A stretch of DNA of 64,000 nt from the NCBI RefSeq assembly GCF_963674925.1, contig NZ_OY771649.1, positions 1,364,001 through 1,428,000 on the forward strand, given 5' to 3'. Both the position numbers and the translations under genes were made by a program. This DNA comes from an uncultured Draconibacterium sp. GTDB taxonomy: Bacteria > Bacteroidota > Bacteroidia > Bacteroidales > Prolixibacteraceae. Positions 42,304 to 51,709 of this stretch are shown piece after piece. The notes below the pieces were generated by a model. It ran no database searches, was not told where the DNA came from, and saw nothing but the letters and a program-made list of their open reading frames with translations. The first letter of the stretch is position 1, and every line of letters starts with the position of its first letter.

Positions 42304-44367
42304 TTATTTCAATTTCTCTTTTAGTAATTCCATATATACGCCTCCCACTACCGATCTGGCAATAAAACCACGCCATTCTCCGGTTTTGGTATAATACCAG
42401 TCGGTCATAGGCACCCTTTCAGGTGTTTCATTCAGAAAACGATAAACCGGTGCAACTAATTGATTAAATTCTTGTTTTGAATTCGCTAATGAGGCAGTCC
42501 ACAATATCCAGTCAAGTTTGGTGTAACTATCGCGGTTATCAAGAGGTAATCCATAACGGTTCTGAACTTTCAGGTAATAGGCAATCTCTTTGTTTTCTAC
42601 CTCCTCCGGAAAAATGTGAAATCCCAGCATATCGTCCCACACCATATTATATTTTTGTGACCAACTTCCTTCTGCATCAAATGCCAAACGGTAGTGATCT
42701 CCATCATCGGCTGCTTTCATCCATTTCTGAACCATTTCCTGTGCCTGTTTCATATAATTGTCAGCCTCAATTTTGTTTCCCTGCATATCACAAAGCAAAG
42801 AATAGGATGCCAGTCCCATAATAGCTTTAACCGAGAGATTCGCATTATGCGCCAGATGACCGGCAAAATCATCTGTACAAAGCTGATTATCCGGGTCAAA
42901 TCCTTTCTCACTGAGATATTCAGCCCACTTGGTGATGGTATCCCAATATTTTTTGGCATAACTTGCGTCGTTTTCCGTTTTAGCAATAGCAGCTGTTAAA
43001 ATCAGCATATTACCACATTCCTCCACAGGCATCTGACGATCTTCAGTTTTCTCTCCACCACCATATTTTTGTCCGTTTCCTAATGGGTATTTACCAATAT
43101 CATGAGGGGCGTATGGCCAGGGCCAGCGTCCCGATTCAGCATATTCAAATATTGGTGTTGTTTGTGCCTTAATTAAATCAGGATTGAGGTATAAGAAGAT
43201 TGGGGCTGCCGGATAGAATACATCAACTGTTCCCATTGAACCGTTACTGAAATTCTCTTTTGAAAAACATAATGGCTCTCCGTTTTCATCTTTTACAACT
43301 TTATGCGCTGCTATACTCTGTCTATAAGCAAGTGCACAAATAGCGGCGTATTCTTTTCCGCCTACACTTTCCGCTTCAGCATTTAAATTCAGGTCATATG
43401 CATCACAACGCTTTTTTATGGCAGTGTATTCTTGTTCTGCCGTAGTAAGAAGTTGATCCATATTTTTGAATTTCTTTTTCCAATATCCTTCCAGTCGCTT
43501 ACCGAAATATTCAACAGAAAAAATATCGTCGTAAGCCAGCATAATATGTTTTTCAGTTTTACCGGTCGCTTTAACAGTTACAGGTATAGTATATGCCAAT
43601 ACTTTCTGTCCTTCAACTACTCTTGATCCCTGATCCTCGTTGTTCATTTCAGGAAGTTTACCTGATTCGACAAAAGCAATAATGGCATCTTCGCTTCGGC
43701 CAGCAAAAGTCTGACTAATAGAGCTTGTGCGTGCTGCTGCATATAAATATCCCCAATCAATTCGAATGTCATCGCCGCTTTTTTCAAGAATGGGTTGATC
43801 AACGTTTCCTAATTTTAGTACCTGTAGCTCACCTTCCTTATAGTTCTCCCATTTTACCTTCTGCCCACGCGTATTTACCGCTGCCAGTCCAGAAAGTTCA
43901 AAATAGATTTCGGCCTCATGCAACTTCCCATCTAATGAATTAAATTCCCAGCTAACATATGTTAGAGGGCGAGAAACCATGTCAAGATCTTCAATTAGAA
44001 CAGGCGAAAGAAAATTTAAAACAATTTCAGCTCCATCCTGCTTAAAAGTAAATGTGGTTTGAGTCGCACTCACATTTGTTTTTATCAATTCTGCTTCAGG
44101 CTCAAAAGCCGGAGATTTACCCATCAGGCGATATGCTTTTCCATCAATCTTCACCACGCTTCTGACAGGCATGGGTTTCTGAGACCAATGTGTTGTTTCA
44201 ATCTGTGTTGGCACCTCATTGTTAATCCATATACTAAAATAGGGATCGTGGGTAACCAGAGGATATGACGGAGCACGAAACTCCTGATTTTGAGCCACCA
44301 GGCTAGTGACACACAAAGTACCGATCATGAATAATAATGATATTTTTAAATTAAATAACCGTTTCAT
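42304..44367 (-). CDS. DUF4965 / glutaminase-A-like secreted protein
   Basis: The product has 687 aa from the ATG at 44367, just before a signal peptide (LCVTSLVAQ). The alternative start at 44430 overlaps the upstream gene. N-terminal blocks YPLVTHDPYFSIWINNEVP and DDIFSVEYFGKRLEGYWK and C-terminal blocks FSNGSMGTVDVFYPAAPIFL, GRWPWPYAPHDIGKYP and NLSVKAIMGLASYSLL are the DUF5127/DUF4965/DUF1793 signature. Members are annotated as glutaminase A, but the alpha/alpha barrel resembles glycosidases. In a sulfatase/GH cluster a carbohydrate role is more likely than glutamine hydrolysis. No activity is known to me for this branch. Confidence 0.82.
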   Translation of the reverse strand: MKRLFNLKISLLFMIGTLCVTSLVAQNQEFRAPSYPLVTHDPYFSIWINNEVPTQIETTHWSQKPMPVRSVVKIDGKAYRLMGKSPAFEPEAELIKTNVSATQTTFTFKQDGAEIVLNFLSPVLIEDLDMVSRPLTYVSWEFNSLDGKLHEAEIYFELSGLAAVNTRGQKVKWENYKEGELQVLKLGNVDQPILEKSGDDIRIDWGYLYAAARTSSISQTFAGRSEDAIIAFVESGKLPEMNNEDQGSRVVEGQKVLAYTIPVTVKATGKTEKHIMLAYDDIFSVEYFGKRLEGYWKKKFKNMDQLLTTAEQEYTAIKKRCDAYDLNLNAEAESVGGKEYAAICALAYRQSIAAHKVVKDENGEPLCFSKENFSNGSMGTVDVFYPAAPIFLYLNPDLIKAQTTPIFEYAESGRWPWPYAPHDIGKYPLGNGQKYGGGEKTEDRQMPVEECGNMLILTAAIAKTENDASYAKKYWDTITKWAEYLSEKGFDPDNQLCTDDFAGHLAHNANLSVKAIMGLASYSLLCDMQGNKIEADNYMKQAQEMVQKWMKAADDGDHYRLAFDAEGSWSQKYNMVWDDMLGFHIFPEEVENKEIAYYLKVQNRYGLPLDNRDSYTKLDWILWTASLANSKQEFNQLVAPVYRFLNETPERVPMTDWYYTKTGEWRGFIARSVVGGVYMELLKEKLK

Positions 44368-44383
44368 ACTTGCACTTTTTGAA

Positions 44384-45367
44384 TTAGTTCTTAATACATT
44401 CATATCTGTTTCCCTCATCTTTATTACCACATATTACCATATTACTTTTTCCTGCTTTGTATTTTGACCAATGTTTTTCAATCTCAATTTCGGCATCAGT
44501 AACCTCTCCATTTACTATCATATCTTTTCCTCGCAGGCTTATCCAACTGGCATTTGGATTAATAATGTTGCAACCATAAATATTTATAGTTTTTGTATAA
44601 GCTCCGCTGCGGCCCACAATAATTGCACAATCATCGTTACCACGCCCGCTACTGCCAATTATGATAAGGTTTATAAATGTGCCTGTATCGTTGCCAGTAT
44701 TGCCCCAACCCAATTGAATTGGCACAGCGTTTTGAACCATATTGATGGTGCAGTTTTTTACAGTTAAATCGTGATAAACTTTTATTACATCGTCACCGGT
44801 TTCAAAATAGCAGTTCTCTATTACCGAACCATCGCCTCCCTCAATACCATCGCTATGGTTGCCTGCACCTCCACGATTATCAAGAAAATCACAGTCGGAA
44901 ACCATTATTACATTTCCTTCGCCACGCACATGAAAACCATAAGGATTTAGCGAAGTTAAATTTTGGATGGTTAACACTCCTCCCATATTCTGAAACTGAC
45001 AATGACGAAAAGCTTTAACACCATTGGTTTGAGCCCATTTTTGAATATCGGTTCCGTAAACCATTGATGTTTTTCGGTGCTTGCCCCTGATTGTACAATC
45101 TCCCTGAGAATGGAAAGCACCTACAACACGCACATCGGCTTCAATGGTAATTGTTTTTACGTTCTTAGGAATATACCAGAAATGCTCCTTGGGTTCGCCC
45201 TTATTTTCAAAAGTGATCACTCCCGCCGAAGTGAATGTTAGCTCGGCTGTCTGGCTATTCCATTCAATTCTACCTGAATAACTTTTTATGAGTTCATCAA
45301 CAGTTTGCGCTTTGAGATTAGCACTTAAAATGGTAATAAACAGTAAATACAATAATTTTCGACACAT
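44384..45367 (-). CDS. Secreted right-handed beta-helix protein, putative polysaccharide-active enzyme
   Basis: The product has 327 aa with a signal peptide (cut near 20, NLKAQ). Short parallel beta-helix coils include TIRGKHRKTSMVYG, FHVRGEGNVIMVSDCDFLDN and NHSDGIEGGDGSVIENCYFE, then TGDDVIKVYHDLTVKNC. The paired acidic residues in SDGIEG and TGDDVIK resemble the active-site region of polygalacturonase-like beta-helix hydrolases (for example GH28, GH49, GH82). I cannot assign a family. If catalytic, it could be the missing depolymerase of this locus. It follows a sulfatase by 2 bases and precedes the DUF4965-type gene by 16. Confidence 0.65.
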   Translation of the reverse strand: MCRKLLYLLFITILSANLKAQTVDELIKSYSGRIEWNSQTAELTFTSAGVITFENKGEPKEHFWYIPKNVKTITIEADVRVVGAFHSQGDCTIRGKHRKTSMVYGTDIQKWAQTNGVKAFRHCQFQNMGGVLTIQNLTSLNPYGFHVRGEGNVIMVSDCDFLDNRGGAGNHSDGIEGGDGSVIENCYFETGDDVIKVYHDLTVKNCTINMVQNAVPIQLGWGNTGNDTGTFINLIIIGSSGRGNDDCAIIVGRSGAYTKTINIYGCNIINPNASWISLRGKDMIVNGEVTDAEIEIEKHWSKYKAGKSNMVICGNKDEGNRYECIKN

Positions 45368-45369
45368 CT

Positions 45370-46995
45370 CTATTTTGTTATTTTTTGTTCAACATTAACC
45401 TGTTTAGGCAATACCTTTTTAGCCTCAGCCCACTCGTACCATTTATCGTTTAATTCTTTCACCAGGTCAGGATGTTGGGCCGCCAGATTATTGCTTTCAA
45501 TTCGGTCTTCAGCAATATTAAATAGTTGCCATTCCTCTTCATCTACTCCTTTTAAGGCTTTCCAGTTTCCTTTACGAATCGCGCTGTTATTCTGATGTTC
45601 CCAGAACATATATTCGTGTTCAGCTCCCATTTGCTTTTCGAAGCGTTGAAACAAACTAATTCCTTCTAACCGATGGATATTATTTCCGTTATGATAGGTT
45701 TCCGGATAATCGGCTCCGGCAATTTCGTAAAGAGTTGGAGCAATATCGATTAAATAAGCTGGTTGACGATTAAATGTTCCAACCTGTTCCTTTATAACTT
45801 TGGGCCAATGCGCAATCAGCGGCGTTGAAATACCACCTTCATTAACGTGTACTTTATATTCAAAGAATGGGGTATTAGAAGTATTTGCCCAGCCAATTCC
45901 GTAAGATACTGCTCCTCCATAAGAAGCCCTGTTTATCCACGACTGAGGTTTTGAACCAAATTCGTCGTACATTTCAGCACAACCTCCGTTATCAGACAAG
46001 AAAAGAATAAGCGTATTCTCGTATTTTCCATCAGCTTTTAGTTTGTCAACCAATTTGCCCACGTTGTAATCCAGGCAAAAAACCTGTGCGGCATAAACAG
46101 CCATTCGGTAATCGCTTAATACCTTTTGCGAATCGGGCACTTCCTCCCATGCACGGACGCGGGAATCACGTTCTGATAGTTTCATCTCATCGTTAAATAA
46201 TCCAAGTTCTATTTGCTTTTTCAAACGGTTCTTTCGGGCTTCATCCCAACCATTCATGTATTTACCAACAAACTTTTCAATATCCTCCTGTTTTGCATGG
46301 AGTGGCCAGTGAGGTGCATTGTATGCCAGGTATAAAAAGAATGGATTTTCGTCTTCCTGTTCATCTATAAACTGAATGGCATAATCTGTAAAAGCATCCG
46401 TAGTATAATATTTTGTTGAATCAGGAGCCGGGACATGCTCATTCATATAGGTAAGACCACGGTCGCCATGAGGCCAAAAATAGCTGCAGGCTCCGGGAAT
46501 ACAACCATAATATTTTTCAAAACCTCGTTGCAGTGGCCAACGGCTTTTGTCATGATAACCAAGATGCCATTTACCTGTCATATAGGTATGGTATCCAGCG
46601 TCTTTCAGAACCTCTGCAACCGTAACACAATTTCTGTTTAAATACCCCTGGTAAGCCTCTTCCCAACCGTTGTAACGATTCGGGTTTGTCGGCGGATTGG
46701 TCATGTGCCCGATTCCGGTTTGATGCGGATGCAGACCGGTCATTAACGAAGCACGTGTTGGGCAACAACGCGCAGTATTGTAAAACTGGGTAAAACGGAT
46801 ACCATCTGCAGCAAGTGCATCGATATTTGGAGTTGTTATCTCACTTCCGTAGCAACCGATATCGGAGAATCCCATATCATCGGCTAAAATCAATACAATA
46901 TTTGGGCATTCAGTTACAATTTTATTATCTGGGGTTGAGCTTATCGAACAACTTGCAATAACAATTGCAACTAAGCCTAACAAAACAATTCTCAT
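45370..46995 (-). CDS. S1-family arylsulfatase, lipoprotein
   Basis: The product has 541 aa from the ATG at 46995, which starts a lipoprotein signal (AIVIASC, Cys16). Starting at 47094 would add an unlikely 33-residue extension. The formylglycine motif is CCPTR at Cys77 within TARCCPTRASLMTG. Other active-site blocks are LILADDMGFSDIGCYG, GKWHLGYHD, YNAPHWPLHA and FLSDNGGCAE. The SDNGGCAE and CCPTRAS patterns are those of the arylsulfatase-A-like S1 branch. It heads a unit with the beta-helix and DUF4965 genes. Confidence 0.93.
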   Translation of the reverse strand: MRIVLLGLVAIVIASCSISSTPDNKIVTECPNIVLILADDMGFSDIGCYGSEITTPNIDALAADGIRFTQFYNTARCCPTRASLMTGLHPHQTGIGHMTNPPTNPNRYNGWEEAYQGYLNRNCVTVAEVLKDAGYHTYMTGKWHLGYHDKSRWPLQRGFEKYYGCIPGACSYFWPHGDRGLTYMNEHVPAPDSTKYYTTDAFTDYAIQFIDEQEDENPFFLYLAYNAPHWPLHAKQEDIEKFVGKYMNGWDEARKNRLKKQIELGLFNDEMKLSERDSRVRAWEEVPDSQKVLSDYRMAVYAAQVFCLDYNVGKLVDKLKADGKYENTLILFLSDNGGCAEMYDEFGSKPQSWINRASYGGAVSYGIGWANTSNTPFFEYKVHVNEGGISTPLIAHWPKVIKEQVGTFNRQPAYLIDIAPTLYEIAGADYPETYHNGNNIHRLEGISLFQRFEKQMGAEHEYMFWEHQNNSAIRKGNWKALKGVDEEEWQLFNIAEDRIESNNLAAQHPDLVKELNDKWYEWAEAKKVLPKQVNVEQKITK

Positions 46996-47108
46996 TTTAG
47001 ATTGGTTTAGTTTTAATACAATTTTAATTACATGATTGGTTAATGTTTTGCTGTATTGTGCAAATATTTGATACCAGGTTCCAATTCTTCTCAACCTTAC
47101 CAGAATAC

Positions 47109-47147
47109 AGAAAAGTCACATCTGAACATTCCAGATATGACTTTTCT
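47109..47147 (-). terminator. Strong hairpin between two sulfatase genes
   Basis: The arms AGAAAAGTCA (47109-47118) and TGACTTTTCT (47138-47147) pair perfectly. One mismatch and a further 5-bp stem (ATCTG/CAGAT) follow around a 7-base loop. It lies about 50 bases past the stop of the 47.2-48.7 kb sulfatase. The A/T-rich outer stem can provide U-runs in either direction, so it may be a bidirectional-type terminator. Confidence 0.65.
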
Positions 47148-47197
47148 TTTCATGTATAAATACTTAAAAAAACTTCGAACAAAATCATTCTAAAGGT

Positions 47198-48715
47198 TTA
47201 AGGATTTGTCTTTGCCTTGGGATGGCTATTCAGCATCTCTTCCAGTTCTTTTACTTTTAAGAGATTCTTTGCTGCTAAATTTTGCGTCTCATTTGGGTCG
47301 TTTTCGTAGTCGTACAATTCGTATAACACTTCTTTGGTGGCATCTTTTATGTTAGTCCACCGTACCATACGATATTGCTCAGTCCTAATGGCTTCTCCCA
47401 AATATCCCATTTTAATAAATGAATGATAAATATGGTCTTTTACCCGAGCATTCGAATCTTTTAATACAGGCACCAAACTGGCCCCATCAATTGGTTGTGG
47501 ACCATTGGGTTTATCGAGCCCGGCCAGGTCGGCTAAAGTGGTATAAATATCAACTGTCTCGGCCAATTGCTCTGTTGATGTACCCGCTTTTGTAACGCCT
47601 GGAGCCACAAATACAATTGGGATACGGGTTGCTTGCTCAAAATTAGTGTGTTTTGTCCATATTCCATGGTCGCCAAGATGCCAGCCATGATCGCCCCAAA
47701 GAACAATAATAGTATTATCGTCCAATCCCAAACGTTCCAATTCTTCAACAACTTTTCCCAATTGGGCATCCATATAACTCATACTGGCATAATAGCCATG
47801 TATAAGCTTACGCTTTAGTGAATTGGGATAGATACCTTCTTCATTTTCAGGTATAGGCTTAAACTGTGTAATCTCTCCTCTCCTTTTATGCGAACACTCC
47901 GGAGAATCTTCCGGAAAATCCTCAAATTCCGGCATTGGTAATTCTGCCGGGTCATACATGTCCCAATATTTTTTTGGCACACAAAAAGGAAGGTGTGGAC
48001 GGGCAAATCCAACAGCAAGAAAAAATGGCTGTTCAGGATCTTTACTCAAAATTCGTAAGCGGTTAATGGCATGTCGGGCAATTCGCCCATCGGCATAAGC
48101 TTCATCCAGCACATCAGTACATTCCCAGGCTGCACCGCGTGGCAACAGCTTGTTCGAAGGAAGATCTTCAATAAACATTTTTGAGTTTTGAAAGAAAGCT
48201 TCTTCTCTGGTGAGTTGCCTGCTGGTACTTTCCGGTAAGATATATTCCACAACTTTTTCTTCGTGATGTGGGACACTCCACGAAGCAATGTCGTTACTAT
48301 TACCATGACCAACATGATACACTTTTCCCATTGCTTCAACATGGTAACCGGCATTCATAAAATATTGAGGAAGCGTAACCGCATCGGGATACACCTCTCT
48401 AAACTGGGTACCAAAATTGTAAATTCCGGTACTTGTAGATCGCGCTCCCAACATCAGATTATATCGAGAAGCCATACAGACAGCCTGATTACAATAGGCG
48501 TGCTTAAATGTTATTCCTTTCGCAGCCAGTTGATCGATATTTGGACTATGGGCTGTAGGATCTCCATAAATGCCGAGAGTTGGTTTCAGGTCATCAACAA
48601 GGAGTAATAAAACATTAGGTTTCTGTTTTTGTGCCCATAAACTACTTGTCAAACAAAAGGTTATAAACAGTAACAAAATTAATTTGAGCGTTGGTTGATT
48701 TAAATAATTTTTCAT
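47198..48715 (-). CDS. S1-family sulfatase with CxAxR-type maturation motif
   Basis: The product has 505 aa with a signal peptide ending near residue 29 (SSLWAQ). The formylglycine site reads CMASR (Cys80), with alanine in place of the usual proline. Other blocks are LLLVDDLKPTLGIYGD, GKVYHVGH, VGFARPHLPFCVP, WGDHGWHLGDHGIW and KHTNFEQATRIP. This is the iduronate-2-sulfatase-like branch. The CxAxR variant is known to be accepted by maturases, notably the anaerobic radical-SAM type. It starts 9 bases after the previous sulfatase stop, in a GH43-like/sulfatase/sulfatase operon. Confidence 0.92.
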   Translation of the reverse strand: MKNYLNQPTLKLILLLFITFCLTSSLWAQKQKPNVLLLLVDDLKPTLGIYGDPTAHSPNIDQLAAKGITFKHAYCNQAVCMASRYNLMLGARSTSTGIYNFGTQFREVYPDAVTLPQYFMNAGYHVEAMGKVYHVGHGNSNDIASWSVPHHEEKVVEYILPESTSRQLTREEAFFQNSKMFIEDLPSNKLLPRGAAWECTDVLDEAYADGRIARHAINRLRILSKDPEQPFFLAVGFARPHLPFCVPKKYWDMYDPAELPMPEFEDFPEDSPECSHKRRGEITQFKPIPENEEGIYPNSLKRKLIHGYYASMSYMDAQLGKVVEELERLGLDDNTIIVLWGDHGWHLGDHGIWTKHTNFEQATRIPIVFVAPGVTKAGTSTEQLAETVDIYTTLADLAGLDKPNGPQPIDGASLVPVLKDSNARVKDHIYHSFIKMGYLGEAIRTEQYRMVRWTNIKDATKEVLYELYDYENDPNETQNLAAKNLLKVKELEEMLNSHPKAKTNP

Positions 48716-48724
48716 TGCTATTTG

Positions 48725-50107
48725 CTATTTTGTATCTATTATGTTTTCAATTAAAGCTTTATCGGGTTTGGGTCCCGACAAGAGATAAGGTGCTCTGAAT
48801 ACCGTTTTCTTATCGCTCTGCATTAACATCCATTCAGCAAGTTTTTGTCGTAGTTCTTTAATCTCATTTTGGAAATACGGGTTACTAATTAAATTGTTCT
48901 GTTCATTGGGATCGGCTTGCATATCATAAAATTCTTCGGCTGGTCGCTGGTAATATTTTGATATAATTTCAGCAGCATGTTTATCTGTTTTTGATGCTTC
49001 ATCCCATGAATCCCAGTAAGCCCCGGCACCATCTTTTCTGAGCAAATCGGAATGATTGGTGTGGTAGCAACCAGGCAATAGGTTTTTGATGTATTTGTAG
49101 CGTTTTGTCCGAATACTGCGAATAGGATAGACGTTAAAAATACCGTCTCCGCTGTGAGTAGTATAAATTTCGTTTCTAAACACATCGGTTTCACCCAATA
49201 AAATTTTTGCAAATGATTTTCCATCTAAATTTTCAGGAATATTGGAACCTGTTAAATCCAATAAAGTTGGCAAAATATCAATCCAGCTCACCATTGCTGT
49301 GGTTCGCTGTCCTTTCTGAATTTTTTCAGGCCATTTTACAACAAGTGGCGTTCTAATACCTTCATCATATAAATTCCATTTCCCAAATGGCCACTGAGCT
49401 CCATGGTCGCTGCTCATGACCATAATGGTATTTTCGCCAAGAAGATTTTCAAGAAATGAAAGGTTTTTTCCAAAAGTTTCGTCAAATCCGGTAACATCGG
49501 AATAATAACGGGCACGATGTTCGCGTGTTTCTTTTGTATCAATAAAATAACCTGGAAGGTCGACCTTTTGAGGAGCATAAATATTATCGGAAGTCCATTG
49601 TACATGTGGTCTTCTGTCACCAATCATTACACAAACAGGGCCATCAATTTTTGTTTTATTAAAAAACTCCTGAACATTCTTATCCAGATTTACTTTCTTT
49701 TCATGATAAAAATCCCAGTTGCATTCGTTGTTCATTTTTCCGTGCGCCACCTTCCCAAAAGCGTATATCTTGTATCCATTTTGCTGAAGCCTATTGGTAA
49801 GTACTTCGATGCCAGATTTAGGATAAGTGTGATTTTCTTCTGCGCCATTTCGTGCAGGCATTAAACCGGTAAGCAATGCTGCACGGCTCGGAGCACAAGC
49901 CGGAGATGCGATAAAAGCATTGTCGAAAACCATTCCTTGTTTTGCCAGCTCATCCAGGTTAGGAGTCTTTACTACTTTGGCTCCATTAAAACCTACATCT
50001 TTCCAGCCAAGGTCGTCGGCAAGGTAGATAATGATGTTTGGCCGCTGATTTTGGGCAAAACCCGATACAAATATCGCGAACAAGAAAATAGTTAAAATCC
50101 CTCTCAT
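48725..50107 (-). CDS. S1-family sulfatase (heparan N-sulfatase-like)
   Basis: The product has 460 aa from the ATG at 50107 (MRGILTIFLF), the beginning of the signal peptide. An in-frame TTG at 50122 would overlap the upstream stop. The formylglycine motif is CAPSR (Cys71) within ASPACAPSRAALLTGL. IIYLADDLGWKDVGFNG, YAFGKVAHGK, GDRRPHVQW and SSDHGAQWPFGKWNLYDEG are active-site blocks. The DHGAQWPFGKWNLY pattern is that of the sulfamidase-like S1 branch. It follows the GH43-like lipoprotein gene by 11 bases and precedes another sulfatase by 9. Confidence 0.92.
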   Translation of the reverse strand: MRGILTIFLFAIFVSGFAQNQRPNIIIYLADDLGWKDVGFNGAKVVKTPNLDELAKQGMVFDNAFIASPACAPSRAALLTGLMPARNGAEENHTYPKSGIEVLTNRLQQNGYKIYAFGKVAHGKMNNECNWDFYHEKKVNLDKNVQEFFNKTKIDGPVCVMIGDRRPHVQWTSDNIYAPQKVDLPGYFIDTKETREHRARYYSDVTGFDETFGKNLSFLENLLGENTIMVMSSDHGAQWPFGKWNLYDEGIRTPLVVKWPEKIQKGQRTTAMVSWIDILPTLLDLTGSNIPENLDGKSFAKILLGETDVFRNEIYTTHSGDGIFNVYPIRSIRTKRYKYIKNLLPGCYHTNHSDLLRKDGAGAYWDSWDEASKTDKHAAEIISKYYQRPAEEFYDMQADPNEQNNLISNPYFQNEIKELRQKLAEWMLMQSDKKTVFRAPYLLSGPKPDKALIENIIDTK

Positions 50108-50118
50108 ATCGTTTATCT

Positions 50119-51177
50119 TCAATTTACAACTATCGTTTTATTTCTATCGCAGGTAAGTTTTCCTTCAATAATTTCTAGCTCAGCCATTTGCAAAACACTT
50201 TCGCGGTTTTTTAAAGGTTGGACGAAAATACGTTGCTTACCCTCTCCTTTCAATTTTTCCAAATCGTAACGGCGCCAGGGTTCAACATGGTAAACAATAA
50301 ATGCACGGTCGTTTTTTACCGCCACGCTACAATGCCGAGCCATCGACGTATCCAGATTTCGCGTTCCGCCTTTTTTTAAAATTGTTCCCTGAAATTTCCA
50401 GTTTTCAGCATCTTTCGAGCTGTACACAAAAAAACCATCATGCGGGTCAGTAATCAGCCAGTACTTGTCTTTCCACTGAAAAATATAGGGTGCTTCTTCG
50501 AAATTCGACCCCGTAGCTTCGGCATTAAACACATCGCTTTTTGAAAAGCCAAGTTCTAGCCAGCTATTAAAATCAGTTGTTACCAAATGGTAAAGACCAT
50601 TCTTTTTAGCTGTCAATTCCTTCCCTTTAAACCACACATGGAACTGGTTTCTATTTTTGTAAACTGTGGCATCGATAGCATTCAGATTATCGCTGTGCAA
50701 AGCCCCTACCTTTAGCCAGCCATTAACCGGATTGGTTAAGGGTGTTTTATAATGCACTATCCAACCTTGACCTCCCCATGCTCCTATTGTTGGGATAGTA
50801 TCGGGTTTCCAGGTTACAAACATGTGAAGCGTATCATTCTCTGCAATAATTGCAGGTGCCCAGTAGGTTGATGAAGCATCTTTTTCACCGCCAACGCCGT
50901 CGAACTTACAATAGCCCTTAAATTCCCAGTTCACCATATCTTCTGATACAGCCACACCTATGGGAGTTTGCACCCAGGTATTATCCAACATTGGCCGCCG
51001 GGCAGTGTAATAGATGTACCACAATTGATCATGCTCGTTCCACACGATTTCAGGGTCGCAGGAACCACGGTAATTGGGATCAATAAACAAGGGTGCAGGA
51101 ACTCCCTGTAATTGTTCTTTGTTGAAATTACAAGATAAAAATAAGATGAATATAAATATTGTATAAATTGTTCTCAT
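50119..51177 (-). CDS. GH43/GH117-like propeller lipoprotein
   Basis: The product has 352 aa with a lipobox (LFLSC, Cys16). The propeller begins GSCDPEIVWNEHDQLWYIYY, followed by GVAVSEDMVNWEFKG, STYWAPAIIAENDTLHMFVT and NAIDATVYKNRNQFHVWFKG; EEAPYIFQWKDKYWLITDP holds a likely catalytic glutamate. The layout of Asp, Asp and Glu fits clan GH-F/GH-J-type enzymes, either GH43-like or GH117-like. The start ATG overlaps the stop of a sulfatase remnant (TAATG), so it was once translationally coupled to that gene. It heads a two-sulfatase operon. Confidence 0.75.
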   Translation of the reverse strand: MRTIYTIFIFILFLSCNFNKEQLQGVPAPLFIDPNYRGSCDPEIVWNEHDQLWYIYYTARRPMLDNTWVQTPIGVAVSEDMVNWEFKGYCKFDGVGGEKDASSTYWAPAIIAENDTLHMFVTWKPDTIPTIGAWGGQGWIVHYKTPLTNPVNGWLKVGALHSDNLNAIDATVYKNRNQFHVWFKGKELTAKKNGLYHLVTTDFNSWLELGFSKSDVFNAEATGSNFEEAPYIFQWKDKYWLITDPHDGFFVYSSKDAENWKFQGTILKKGGTRNLDTSMARHCSVAVKNDRAFIVYHVEPWRRYDLEKLKGEGKQRIFVQPLKNRESVLQMAELEIIEGKLTCDRNKTIVVN

Positions 51178-51329
51178 TAATTATGTTTTATTTTTAGGGG
51201 CATGTATTCAAAAGCTTCCAGCTCCGTTTGTTGTCCTTTGTCTCCACATCCTTCCTCACCTAAAAGCTCATTTCGAAGCTTTTCTTCTATGGCTTCAAAT
51301 TCATGTTTGGCGACCAAATTATTCGCGCA
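51177..51329 (-). pseudogene. C-terminal remnant of a sulfatase gene
   Basis: A 50-codon open stretch on the minus strand reads NNLVAKHEFEAIEEKLRNEL and ends KIKHN before TAA. 'NNLVAKHxE...EEKLR' is the usual end of S1 sulfatases, where the 'DP.E..NL' turn precedes a final helix. Upstream in the same frame is a stop at 51330, and no sulfatase active-site block is present in the following 380 bases. The stop overlaps the ATG of the next gene (TAATG). This looks like a sulfatase mostly lost by deletion, leaving its coupled 3-prime end. Confidence 0.6.
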
Positions 51330-51709
51330 TCATCTATCGTTTTTAATATAGTACAATATTTATGAAGTGACTGTTTCAATTTTTCGCTGGCTGACCGTAG
51401 ATTAAGAGAATAGATAAGAAATCGCCCCTTCTTATAAAAGAAAGAAAAGCGTTCCCAGTAGCAATAAAAAAAGTACAACAATTAGTATATAAAACACTAG
51501 GTGTAAAATAATATCTTTCGTTTTGTCTTTCATCTGTTTATTATCGGACATTTATTTGGGAATAATTGGATACCAAATAATTATAAGCATTTTTCAATGT
51601 GTGAAGATTTTTTTATGCTCGTTTCATTTATTGCTGATAAAAAGGTCGGACTACCTATAAACCCAGGTAGCCCAACCTCTAACTAAGCTTACTCTCTAAC
51701 TAACCAAAA
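51330..51709. other. Intergenic region between susD and the sulfatase remnant
   Basis: A small open frame at 51287-51481 has no family resemblance and is probably chance. The region contains the susCD terminator (51639-51677) and otherwise AT-rich sequence that probably includes the promoter of the 51.2-47.2 kb transcript. Confidence 0.5.
51639..51677 (-). terminator. Rho-independent terminator after susD
   Basis: On the minus strand a 12-13-bp stem (GGTTGGGCTACC pairing with GGTAGTCCGACC through G-U wobbles) is followed directly by five T. It begins about 30 bases after the susD stop, ending the GH43-beta-helix/susC/susD transcript. Confidence 0.8.

Noticed and set aside
51287..51481. 64-codon minus-strand frame between susD and the GH43-like lipoprotein
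   Set aside because: Overlaps the better-supported sulfatase tail in another frame and has no signal or family features.
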